A stretch of 64,000 bases of DNA from Azolla pinnata (lineage: Eukaryota; Streptophyta; Polypodiopsida; Salviniales; Salviniaceae). The notes beneath the pieces are model-generated. The model was not told the DNA's origin. It ran no database searches and saw nothing but the letters and a program-made list of their open reading frames with translations. Of this stretch, positions 1 through 10,771 are shown piece by piece. Made by a program: the position numbers and the translations under genes. The DNA lies in the NCBI GenBank assembly GCA_037176905.1, contig JBBBWG010026424.1, forward strand, positions 42,588 through 106,587, given 5' to 3'. The number at the start of each line of letters is the position of its first letter. Position 1 is the first letter of the stretch.

Positions 1-392
1 TTTAGGGTTTGGGATTTAGGGTTTAGGGATTTAGGGTTTGGGATTTAGGGTTTAGGGATTTAGGGTTTGGGATTTAGGGTTTAGGGATTTAGGGTTTGGG
101 ATTTAGCGTTTGGGATTTAGGCTTTAGGATTTAGCGTTTAGGATTTAGGGTTTGGGATTTAAGATTTAGGGTTTAGGTTTTAGGATTTAGGGTTTGGGAT
201 TTAGGGTTTGGGATTTAGGGTTTAGGGTTTAGGATTTAACGTTTGGGATTTAGGGTTTAGGGTTTAGGATTTAACGTTTGGGATTTAGGGTTTAGGATTT
301 AGCGTTTGGGATTTAGGATTTAGGGTTTGGGATTTAGCATTTGGGATTTAGCATTTGGGATTTAGGGTTTGGGATTTAGGGTTTAGGGTTCA
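1..392 (+). repeat. Degenerate telomere-like array (TTTAGGG type)
   Basis: Tandem TTTAGGG units alternate with decayed forms such as GGGATTTAGGG, TTTGGGA and TTTAGCG across the whole stretch. The units are too degenerate for an active telomere and unique sequence follows immediately, so this is an interstitial or subtelomeric relic. It runs off the left edge, so its full length is unknown. Confidence 0.9.
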
Positions 393-589
393 GGGCTAGC
401 AACATGGACAACATGAGGGCCTGAAATTGCATACGATAATCGGTGATCCACTCTCTGCCCTGTTCTTACTTAAGTTGTAGATTCTCGTGCTTGCAGTCGG
501 GTAATGAATTGCTCAACACGGTGCTCGTTAAGAAACCCGGCGAAAGATGGAAAAGGAGCTGCTTGAACCACACGGATCTGCAATGGAGC

Positions 590-990
590 ATAGGCAGCCT
601 GGATACGAGCTCAGAAAAGCTAGGAATGACAAGAGAGCATGAAGATGAAGATTGAAAAAAAAACGGAACAAGATTATTGGATTGATGTGTCAAAGGCCGG
701 GGTTAAATCCCTTAGCAGGGATAAAGAAAGAGTTACAAGTATTTCCAGTGTAAGTTAACGTACATGCAGAAAAATATTTTAATGTTTTAAGCATGTTTTG
801 TAAAGTCGTAGACAGCCTGGATATGAGCTCGGAAAGGCTAAGAAAGACAAGAGAGCATGAAGATGAAGATTGCAAAAACAGAACAAGAAGATTAGATTGA
901 TGTGTCGAAAGCCGACGTTAAATCTCTTAGCAGGGATAAAAAAGAGTTACAAGTATTTATAGTATAAGTTGATGTACATGCATAAGAATA
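590..990. repeat. Two-copy tandem duplication, period about 220 bp
   Basis: The segment beginning GCCTGGATACGAGCTC near 597 recurs near 815 as GCCTGGATATGAGCTC. Both copies continue through the same words (GAGAGCATGAAGATGAAGAT, TTGATGTGTC, CTTAGCAGGGATAAA, GAGTTACAAGTATTT). No coding potential was recognised. Positions 393-590 hold nothing recognisable. Confidence 0.8.
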
Positions 991-1460
991 TTCTCACACG
1001 CGGACACATACATACATACATACACACATGCACAAATGCATACATAGATACATACAAACACACATGCATGCATGCATACATGCAAGCGCACATCGATGCC
1101 TGCATGCATTACATACAAACCACACATTACACACATGCATACATGTACCCATAGAACAGAACATACTTTTGCAAGCTGCAAACGCAATCGAAAATGATTC
1201 AAGCATTCGAGATTGACAAATCACCAGAAGTATGTTTCAGACCGGAAGAATGCTAAATTTAACAACATATTTACATTTAAAGAAATGTAAAGAAGTTCTT
1301 TCTTACGTAAACGAAAACATCGATGACTGTTTTCTTCAAAGAAAAGAAAGAAAAAAGGCACATAGCATTCGCTCATAACATTCGCAAAATGTTTGCAAAC
1401 TTGCATTTGGTGTTTGCATAAACCAGAAGCTTGCGAATGTTACGTTCTATGCGTATACCT
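985..1460 (+). repeat. Dispersed repeat, copy 1 (with CATA/CATG microsatellite head)
   Basis: A CATA/CATG tetranucleotide tract (about 1000-1145) is followed by sequence matching the region upstream of the SAUR-like gene. Shared words in the same order are TTTGCAAGCTGCA / TTTGCAAAGCTGCA, AATGATTCAAGCATTCG / AATGATTCGAGCATTCG, GCTCATAACATT and CCAGAAGCTTGCGAATGTTA. The partner copy is at about 46340-46860. The element class is unknown; no terminal repeats or coding region are visible. Confidence 0.6.
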
Positions 1461-1884
1461 ATCTATTTATTTATGCATCTTATCTATGGGGGGGAAAATC
1501 AAAACGGTTCGAATGCATTCTTTCGAATGCCAAGGTTTAGAATTGTTAACAACACATGCATGATGAGGTTTAATTTTTTTTACGCTTCCGTTTTTTTGTT
1601 TTCTTCGCAGCGGATTTGCAATACATGCGATCGTTTTCGTGGCGATCGAAGCGAATGCCATGCGAACGGTCACCGAATCTCATCGCACGAAGACAAGAGA
1701 TAGTCACGCTACAGTGCTCGAATCAACGATTCAAGGTGTCGCGACCCTATCAGCTTATCGCTGGAACATGGTTGTCGAGACGCAGACTCCGCATCTATCT
1801 TCACACTTAAAAGGCATACTTCTATTGTCCCCATACAGGTTCTCAAAGGTTTGAAACCTGTTTACTGGGGGAACAGCGAGCCCA
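1461..1884. other. Unassigned stretch
   Basis: No gene, repeat or structural motif was recognised. Short open frames here have no protein-like composition. Confidence 0.4.
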
Positions 1885-2135
1885 AAACCCAAAAACCTTA
1901 AACCTTAAACCCTAAATCTTAACCTCAAACCCTAAATCTTCACCTTAAACCCTAAATCTTTACTTTAAACCCTACATCTTTACCTTAAACCCTAAATCTT
2001 TACCTAAAACCCTACATATTCACCTCAAACCCTAAATCTTTCCCTTAAACCCTAAATCTTCGCCTTAAACCCTACATCTTTACCTCGAACCCTGACTCTA
2101 ACGCTAAATCTCGATGCTAAACCCTAAACTGTAAA
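1885..2135 (-). repeat. Degenerate telomere-like array, opposite orientation (AAACCCTAAATCTT)
   Basis: Units of roughly 20 bp (CCTTAAACCCTAAATCTTTA and variants) give CCCTAAA on the plus strand, the reverse of the array at 1-392. The two arrays therefore flank 393-1884 in inverted orientation. Confidence 0.85.
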
Positions 2136-2435
2136 CCGATGCAGCACAACAACCCGCTGATGAATCTGCAGAAAAGGTGGCTTTCCCGTCGGGGGAGCGT
2201 GTCATACGATTCCTGTGCTGATTTGCCAGAGAGACAGAGAGAGCTGGGGGCCAGGGATCGATCCCCCGTCTGTCCTCCGAAACAGAAGCTCGATCTGACG
2301 ATTTCGCGAAGCGCGATTCTCATTGTCCCACGTAAACTCATGACCGAGGGCTCGCCCGAAAGAGAGCGGAGGCGCGGAACTCATGAGCCCCAAGGAAAAC
2401 ACCAGAAAACCCAGCCGAGATCATGAAGAAGTAAT
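2136..2435. other. Unassigned stretch
   Basis: GC-richer sequence with overlapping open frames on both strands. None looks like a known protein and no splice or repeat structure was recognised. Confidence 0.4.
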
Positions 2436-3225
2436 GGCCAATGTCTCCTCTCTCTCTTTCTCTTTCTCGTTCTCGTTCTCTTTCTCTTCTCTTCTCTTCT
2501 CTTCTCCTTCTCCAAATCCATATATACGAACTAACTTTAGAAGAAGGAAGAAGGAAGAAGGAAGAAGGAAGAAGAGAAAAGGAAGAAGAAGAAGAAGAAA
2601 AGAAGAAGAAGGAAGAAAGAAGAGAAAAAAGGAAGAAGAAACGCAGAAGAAGAAGAAGAAGAAGAAGAAGAAGAAGAAGAAGAAGAAGAAGAAGGAAAAA
2701 ACATCATTGTCTTCCCCTCCCTTTTTTTTTGCATTTTGTTTTTTTCTATTTTTTCCATTTTTCAATTTTTTCTATTTTTTCCATTTTTCAATTTTTTCAA
2801 TTTTTTCCATTTTTCAATTTTTTCAATTTTTTCCATTTTTCAATTTTTTCAATTTTTTCCAATTTTCAATTTTTTCAATTTTTTCCAATTTTTTCAAAAT
2901 TTTCAAATTTTTCGAATTTTTCCAATTTTCAATTTTTTCAATTTTTTCCAATTTTCAATTTTTTCCAATTTCCAATTTTTTCTATTTTTCTATTTTTCTG
3001 TTTTTTTTGTTTTTGTTTCTGTATTTGTATTTTTGCCCGCCCCCCCCTTTTTTTTAAACCAGAGTTTTTTTTTCGTTTTGTTTTTCACCAAGAAAATAGT
3101 TTTTTTCCTCCTTTTTCTTGGTTTTTTTTTTCCCCTTTCGTTCTTCTTTCTTCTTCTTCTTCTTCTTCCTTCTTCTTCTTCTTTCTTTTGCTCCTCTCGT
3201 TTCTTGCTTCTTCCTGCGTCTTCTG
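2436..3225. repeat. Pyrimidine, purine and T-rich simple-sequence block
   Basis: Three low-complexity tracts adjoin: CT-rich (about 2440-2510), GAA/GAAG-rich (about 2535-2697), and a T-rich array built on TTTTTTCAATTTTTTCCA with a short irregular period (about 2745-3000), followed by further T/TTC-rich sequence. Long open frames here are by-products of the repeat. The purine tract meeting a pyrimidine tract could form triplex or hairpin DNA; that is inference. Confidence 0.85.
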
Positions 3226-3320
3226 CTTCTGCTGCGAAACCCTAAACCTCGCCTTCTGCTTCTTCTGCTTCTGCGAAACCCTAAACCTTGCCTTCCGCTT
3301 CCTGCTTCTTCGCCTGCGTC

Positions 3321-3620
3321 CAAGCTTTCCATCGCCAGGAAGAAGCAGCGCAAGCTTTCCATCGCCAGGAAGAAGCAGCGCAAGATTTCCATCGCCAGGA
3401 AGAAGCAGCGCAAGATTTCCATCGCCAGGAAGAAGCAGCGCAAGATTTCCATCGCCAGGAAGAAGCAGCGCAAGCTTTCCATCGCCAGGAAGAAGCAGCG
3501 CCAGATTTCCATCCCCGTCCAAAGCTTCCATCGCCAGGAAGAAGCAGCGCAAGGTTTCCATCCCCCGTCCAAAGCTTCCATCACCAGGAAGAAGCAGCGC
3601 AAGATTTCCATCCTCCCCGG
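3321..3620. repeat. 30-bp minisatellite
   Basis: The unit (AAGCTTTCC or AAGATTTCC, then ATCGCCAGGAAGAAGCAGCG) repeats with an exact 30-bp period from 3321 to about 3500, with few substitutions, then becomes irregular. Because 30 bp is ten codons, the array is open in several frames and mimics a repeat protein. Confidence 0.92.
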
Positions 3621-4345
3621 CCGCCTCTTCTTCGCCTGTGTCTAAGCTTCCATCTCCAGCAAGAACCAGCGCAAGATTCCGTTCCTCCGGCTTCTTCTTC
3701 TTCGCCTGTGTCTATCTAAGCTTCCATCTCCAGCAAGAACCAGCGCAAGATTCCGTCCCTCCGGCTTCTTCTTCTTCGCCTGTGTCCAAGCTTCCATATC
3801 CAGCAAGAACCAGCGAAAGATTCCGTTCCTCCGGCTGCTGCTTCTTCTTTGCCTGTCTCTAAGCTTCCATCTCCAGGAAGAACCATCGCAAGATTTCCGT
3901 CCCCCCCGGGCGCCTCTTCTTCGCCTGTGTCTAAGCTTCCATCTCCACGAAGAACCAGCGCAAGATTCCGTTCCCCCGGTGGCTTCTTCTTCGCCTGTGT
4001 CTAAGCTTCCATCTCCACGAAGAACCAGCGCAAGATTCCGTTCCTCCGGCTGCTTCTTCTTCGCCTGTGTCTAAGTTTCCATCTCCAGGAAGAACCAGCG
4101 CAAGATTCCGTTCCCCCGGCTGCTTCTTCTTCTTCGCCTGAATCCAAGCTCCATCGCCAGGAAGACCCAGCGCAAGATTCCATCCCCCCGGCTGCTTCTT
4201 CTTCTTCGCCAGTGTCTAAGCTTCCGTCTCCGCGAAGAACCAGCGCAAGATTCCGTTCCCCCCGGCTGCTTCTTCTTCTTCTTCGCCTGTGTCCAAGCTT
4301 CCATCGCCAGGAAGAACCAGCGCAAGATTTCGGCACGACGTTGAA
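3621..4345. repeat. Diverged longer-period minisatellite related to the 30-bp array
   Basis: Units of roughly 60-70 bp (TCTAAGCTTCCATCTCCA, AAGAACCAGCGCAAGATTCC, then GGCTGCTTCTTCTTCGCCTG) repeat about ten times. The core AAGCTTCCATC..CCAGGAAGAA..CAGCGCAAGA is shared with the neighbouring 30-bp array, so the two probably have one origin. The array ends about 280 bp before the GT14 start codon. Confidence 0.88.
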
Positions 4346-4623
4346 AGAAAGGAAGAAGCAGGCCATGAGCACGTCTTCCTCGTCCTCCTCGTCTTCCTTC
4401 TCCAGCTGAAACCACAGCAGAAGACGGGACGAAACGTCCGAAGACGAAGTTCCGTGTGCTATATCTAGGGTCTCAGGAAAGGAAAAAAATTCTAGTGCTC
4501 AGACGTTCTCAGAAGTTTGTACGGCCATGGATTAGGGTTTTGCTGACCGAAATTCTTCTCCATTGCTTCTTCTTCTCCTCCTCCGTCGTCGTCATCATTT
4601 TTATCCACCTGCCTTGTCTTTCC
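4346..4623 (+). promoter_or_regulatory. 5' flank / presumed promoter and leader of the GT14 gene
   Basis: This short unique stretch lies between the minisatellite and the start codon. It contains GATTAGGGTTTTG at about 4530-4542, which resembles a telo-box (AAACCCTA on the other strand), an element known from promoters of plant growth genes. No clear TATA box was identified, and the transcription start cannot be placed. Confidence 0.35.
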
Positions 4624-4807
4624 ATGGACAGGAAATGGTTGCTTCCTCTCATCCTCGCCTCCTCCGTTTCTTTCATCTTGCTCCTCCTTCTCACCATCGC
4701 CTTCAGCTCGACAACGACCAATGCTCCACCACACGCAGCTTTCATGTCGTCTGTGCTGGCTCTCATCAGAGAGCCAGATAACCTCTTCGTAGAATCCAGC
4801 CTCCCAC

Positions 4808-4859
<52 letters not shown>

Positions 4860-5474
4860 TTCTGCATCCTCATCCTCAGCTTCTGCATCTTCTTTCTCAC
4901 CTTCTTCTTCTTCTTCTGCTCCTGTTTCTCCTTTCCCTTCTACGCCTCGTTTGGCGTATGTTATCTCAGGATCCAAAGGCGACGGCTTGCAGGTGCGAAG
5001 AACTCTTCTTGCACTCTACCATCCCCGAAATCAGTACGTTCTTCATCTCGACAGGGAAGCGTCGCCTCGAGAGAGAGTGGAGCTCATCAGGTTTGTGAAG
5101 CTTCACCCGACCTTTGCTCAGTTCGGCAACGTTCACGTCATCGCCAAATCCAACCTGGTGACATACAAAGGCCCGACCATGGTAGCTTCTACGCTTCACG
5201 CTGCCGCGATCTTACTGAAGGAGAGCAAAGATTGGGACTGGTTCATTAATCTGAGCGGCTCCGACTATCCTCTTGTAACACAAGACGGTCAGTCTCTCTC
5301 TGTGCAAACCCTTTGTTTCATGTTGTTTCCTGAAGCGATTCTGACTAGGTCGTTTCCGTCTTTGCATTATCTGCCCTTTCCTCTCTCTTTCTTCGTTAAT
5401 ATTTGTAAAAACCTTTGCTTTTTGTATATGTTCCTGCACTATCTTCTTATTATTTGTAAAAACCTTTGCTTCCA

Positions 5475-5507
<33 letters not shown>

Positions 5508-7134
5508 GTGTATCTGTCTGTAAAAGTTTTGTTTCCTTTTCACGCATTCTGAACTAATTTATTATATGTCTCTTCCTTCCATCTTTGCATTAAATTCTGG
5601 CGTCTCTCTCTTCCCCCGTATGGATCTAAAAGCTTTGCTGAAGTAATGCGCTTCCATCTCTATAAAAGTTTTATCTTCCAATCATTATCCACTTCACTCG
5701 TTCTTTCTTCTTATGTTTCCTTCCCCACCTCTTACCTGACCTCTCTTTTTGTTTCATGTTACTCGTCTATATCCTCACGTCGCTACACAGTATTTCATTC
5801 CTTTTCTTGTGACTTGTGCTTCTGCAATATGTTTTATTTATCCTAACGTCCGTGTGTACACTGTTTTGTTTCATTTCTCCATCCTTGGATATCTATCCGT
5901 CACATTTCGTAACTTGATAAAGAAACATGGTGAACGTAGGTAATTACCGGTTTTGAGACCCTATAAGTCTCTAATCCTTTCGAAATTATCTTAATCTTAT
6001 GCAAAATGATATATTTGTGTATTGTGCACCAGTGTGATAATGGACCTTCTTATACAGTTCTACAACAGCTCTTTATTGGAGATTACCGTTTGGTTATTTG
6101 ATGGCCTATTTTATTGCTAGGAGAGCTAAAAATTCATTGTTAGCTACTATCTACTTTTCCATTTCCTAAAACTTATATTGTTCAGATTTCTTTGTTCACA
6201 GATTTGCTTCATGTCCTTTCCTATTTACCAAGAGATTTGAATTTTCTTGACCATACAAGTAAACTTGGTTGGAAAGAGTAAGAGTTCACTCTCCGATCAA
6301 TTCACTTCATGTGTCTGATGCACCAGGTTGTTTTATTCTAAACAGATCACGTTTTTGGCAGGTACCAACGAGCCAGGCCCATCATAATAGATCCTGGTTT
6401 GTACATGTCAAAGAAATCTGATATTTTTTGGGTCACTCAAAAACGAGGGGTCCCAAATGCATTTAAATTGTTCACCGGTAAGAGATGAAAATACATGCAA
6501 GAAATAAAAATCTATGGCTTCTTTACATTCTTTTGAATGCTATTAAGTTTGGAAATTCCATTTATTCAGCTAGGATCTGACGTATGAATTAATCTTTTCT
6601 AATAGTTCTGGTGTAAATTTTATTGTAGGTTCTGCTTGGGTGATTTTGACTAGACCTTTTGTAGAATACTGTATATGGGGTTGGGACAACCTGCCTCGGA
6701 TCTTATTGATGTATTACACTAACTTCGTCTCATCGCCAGAAGGTTATTTTCATACTATCATCTGTAATAGCAAAGAATTCAGTAACACGACAGTCAATTC
6801 TGATATGCATTTCCTGAAATGGGACAATCCACCAAAGCAACACCCTCTCTTGCTTTCGGTGCATGATTTCCAAGCTATGAATAAGAGCTCGGCACCTTTC
6901 GCGAGGAAATTTCCAAAGAATGATCCAGTACTTGATAAGATAGATGCTGAGTTATTGGGACGGAAAGGTGACTCCTTCACACCCGGTGGATGGTGCATTG
7001 GCAATCAATCAGATCCTTGTGCAGTAATAGGAGATACTTCTGTGTTAAAACCAGGACCCGGTGCAAAGAGACTTGAGCGTTTAATTTTGGATCTAATCTC
7101 CACAGAGAAGTTCCGGGCAAATCAATGCAAATGA
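4624..7134 (+). CDS. Beta-glucuronosyltransferase, GT14 family (GLCAT14-like)
   Basis: Four exons by eye: 4624-5287, 6202-6277, 6362-6477, 6629-7134; phases agree and give 453 aa. The product is a type II Golgi membrane protein: residues about 5-27 form a hydrophobic anchor (LLPLILASSVSFILLLLL), followed by a Ser-rich stem partly encoded by a TCA microsatellite (about 4812-4858). The catalytic GT14 (Branch) domain starts near residue 108 with RLAYVISGSKGD. Family landmarks follow: YVLHLDREA, INLSGSDYPL, the YQRARPIIIDPGLY exon, FWVTQKRGVP, YCIWGWDNLPR and YYTNFVSSPEGYFHT. Plant members add glucuronic acid to galactan chains of arabinogalactan proteins, so cell-wall proteoglycan synthesis is the expected role. 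ATG 4624 is chosen because the anchor follows directly. Intron 1 carries a TCTG microsatellite near 5478-5510. Family assignment is secure; exact acceptor use is not known. Confidence 0.93.
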
Positions 7135-9530
7135 TGGGGTCATTACATATTTAGCCGTACAAAGCATATAAATTTTCTGGTACATGATTCGGCCTGTAGT
7201 CGTATATTATATGTTCAGATAGCCATGCACATTGTATGAAGCTATCTATGTGGGATTTGTATCAAGAGATTTTTTCAGAACAAACAATATATATAATCCT
7301 GAGTATATACGTCAATCTGTTCTCTATCAATTACTGGAGTCGTGCTGGTTTACCTCTATTTTTTTCAATGCTGATGTAAAAATTTATCGCACTTGACAGA
7401 GTTGGAAAATCCTGTAAGTTTTATACTGAAAATACCTGATCAATTTGGTGATTCGTTTTGCTACAGCGTACTAGAAAATGTGAGTTTTTGACTTATATGC
7501 ATACATCGTCAATGCTACTGGTGGTAGAAAAGCCTCCAAATCAGGTGCTTCATTTTTTGGGCGCTGTTCAAGTTAGTGATGAATAAATCTAACAATTCTT
7601 GCTATTTGTTTGTTTGTGAAGATAGGCGACTCAGAAGAAACCTCCTGTTTCAATTGGAGTTAGCTAACATTCATCAATGATGGGTCTCTGCAGCTAAGTC
7701 AAAATCTGCTTCTCTTCAATATTGCTCTACATGGAAGCTGTCCTTTAGCTACCTATCTGGTCCGATTGGCCTATCAAATGGATAATTTTACCCTAAACCC
7801 TAAACTTCAGATGATGGCTCATCCCATCCATGGTAATAAACATGGTCACCATGCTCTCCTCTCAATCTGAGTTGCGAGCTCCTTAGCCCACCAGTGTGAC
7901 TCCAAAGTTCCAATGGGTGTTTAGTATTATAATACAACTTTACAAGCTTAGACGGTGCCAGCAATTTGCTAGATGTGAAGTTGGTGGACCCCAAGTCAAT
8001 GCATTCAATGTCTCCCAATTAAAGCAGCTTCTGTCTTCATTGTTCTGGGCATATTAGTTGCAAAAGTGTTCAAGTTGCAAATCTGCATTCAATGCGCATT
8101 GAATTCTCCTCTACATCTAATGGATTCTATTTAATACTGAGGGTCCCACATGAGCTTAGCTCCAGTCTATTTAAAAGAAGATGTAAAAGCAAACTTATTT
8201 ATAGAGTGTTCGTTTTTTTTAGCACATGTGCATCATCTGGGCGAAATTCTTTTCTGTTGTTTCAACTTACATAAGCGGATCCTTCTGGTCGGAATCCGAC
8301 ACAGTTTGTGTCTCATACACGCATGGGGTGGGGCTTTTCTCCTCTCGAGTTCTTTTAATTTGTTTTTCTTGTGATGCGGCTCTATGGTTCTGTATCTCAT
8401 GTCAAGGCAAGAAGAACGTTGACGATGTTGGGACGGCCTTCAAGACATTCATAAGATCCAGAGAAAAAATCTCCAGGTTTTTATGTTTCAGCTTGCAGAT
8501 GGTTTTCAGGAGGGTTATGGAATCACGGACTACTTAATGACGAATATAGAGGAGATTTTGATTCATGGGTTTGGCCACATAATTCTGTCGTTCCAATACC
8601 ATGATTTCTTTTACCTCTGAATTTACTCACTGATTAGGTCAAGGACGAGTCACAGGAATCGGTTACAATTGGTTACAATTTCTGTGATAAATTTAATGAA
8701 CGGAGGGCTGATAGTAAGATTTCACGATGCGATCTGAAAGTTATGATAGAAGATCAATTATAATGTATGGCGAATTGGAACAGTAGATTATGATTGGTTA
8801 GTAAGATATATCATCGAGCTGGTGGGGCGAATCTATCCCAGTGAGTCTTCGATCGACTGAGGCAGCCGCCGGTGAATAGATCAGACGAGGCTAATTCTTA
8901 TCATGATAGTAAACAGAGGATCCATTGGATTGATGGTGAGAATAATCCTTATTTTGATCGTGAATTGTTGGGTAATGGCAGTGGTAAAAACTGTAGTAGC
9001 CGGAATTTGGAACGTGGGGCAGAGTGTAATCTGAAGCTTGAATGATGCACTGGAGTAAATTGCTGAATGCTTTTAATGCTCAGTACCACATCAAGCTCAT
9101 CAGCCCATGAATTCAAGCTAATTGTGATCGTGTGTAGAGTTAATTGTGCTGTTATATGATGTACAGACTATTACCTAAGAGCATGTCAAATTAGCACATT
9201 GCATATAGATTACTGGAATTAGTGGATTAATCCAGTGGTTATTTCCATAGCTGAGCATCTATCGATCTATCTAACTAACTATCTTAACTATCTATCTATC
9301 TATTTATCTATCTATCTACATTCTAATGTGGTATGTCAAGATGGTATATGCATATAAGTATGGCAGAAAGTAGATTTGGATTTCAGAATAGCGATTGCAT
9401 GCAGGAATAATTTAGTATACTGTAATTGGATCCGTGTGTTTGATTTGAGGAACGCTAGGTATATGTATATATGTATATGTATGTATCTATCTATGTGGGG
9501 TGTATAGATCATCATGGTGATCGATCACTG
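7135..9530. other. GT14 3' flank and intergenic region
   Basis: AT-rich sequence with no recognisable gene. It holds a short CCCTAAACCCTAAAC word at about 7793-7805 and an ATCT tetranucleotide run at about 9255-9318 next to the end of the MYB gene. The rest (7135-9240) shows nothing I recognise. Confidence 0.5.
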
Positions 9531-10739
9531 CTAGAAATGATCGGAATGGTTGATGATGTAGGGTGCTAAGCTGGACTGATGATGATGATGATGATGATGA
9601 TCATCATCATCAGTTGATGCAACCGCCGGCGAATTGTCTGCAGGGATCAAAGGCATTGCACCAGCGCCGCTGATGTAGCAGCTCGTGATCTGCGCCCACG
9701 GCAGCTGCACGTACAAATGATTCAATCCGGCGTTCAGGTGAGGATTCAGATCATGAGCCTGGGGATGATGATTCCGATGAGGGCGCTGATCCTCCTGATC
9801 ACCATCATCGTCGCGGCCGTCATCAGGATTCAAATGGCGATTCTCATGACGCAGACGATGATTCAGATGATGATTCTGACGAATCAGATGATTCAGATGA
9901 TCCTGATGATCCTGATGATTCTGATGATTCTGATGATGATTCTGATGATCCTGATGATTCTGATGATTCTGATGATGATCTGAATGATCAGAAGTGATCC
10001 CTAATGATTCAGCGACGTTGCTGATCATACTGCTGGAGCCATCACTCATGTCATATTCGGGATGATGATGATGGTGAATATGATGATGATGATGGTGATG
10101 ATCCCACATGATCAGATCATTCTGATCCAGCAACCTATTCAGCGCACATGCGGCGCTTGCCATTCCATCACCATCATCATCATCATCACCATCATCATCA
10201 TCGCCATCGCCACCGCCATCGCCATGGCTACGGTGGCTTCTACGCTCCCCATCATCATACTCATCGTCTTCTTCTTCTTCTTCTTCTTCTTCTTCTTCTT
10301 CTTCTTCTTCTTCTTCTTCAGATTCGTCTTCAATATCTTCTGAATCCTTCTTCTGATCCGCCCCACCACCATCATCATCATCACCATCACCATCATCACC
10401 ATCATGCATCGCTGCCATCGCTGCAGCCGCCCGATGAGCATCAGAATCCTGAATCCTATCCGCCAGATCGGCGACCAAATCATCATCGTTGATCATCAGA
10501 CTGCGCCCACGATCAGCGTGGATCGCGGCGGCTCCATGATCCTCGGCATTGCTGCTGAATGCAGCTAGCTGCAGTAGCTCTTCATGGCGATGGCGCGGAT
10601 CGAGGTCGTCGGCATCAGGATGATGATCACGATCGTGGGCGAAATGGGCAGTGATGATCCTCGGATTGCAGTACTCGAAGCCATCGTAACCATCATCACC
10701 ATCATCACCATCACCATCACCACCACCATCACCATCACC

Positions 10740-10771
<32 letters not shown>

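Noticed and set aside
1-392. Left edge considered as a true chromosome end
   Set aside because: Most units are degenerate, and similar arrays occur internally at several places in the window.
2441-3862. 473-codon open frame with SPGRSSARFP-type repeats
   Set aside because: It runs through CT, GAA and T-rich simple repeats and the 30-bp minisatellite; 30 bp equals ten codons, so the protein repeat is automatic. No domain or splice support.
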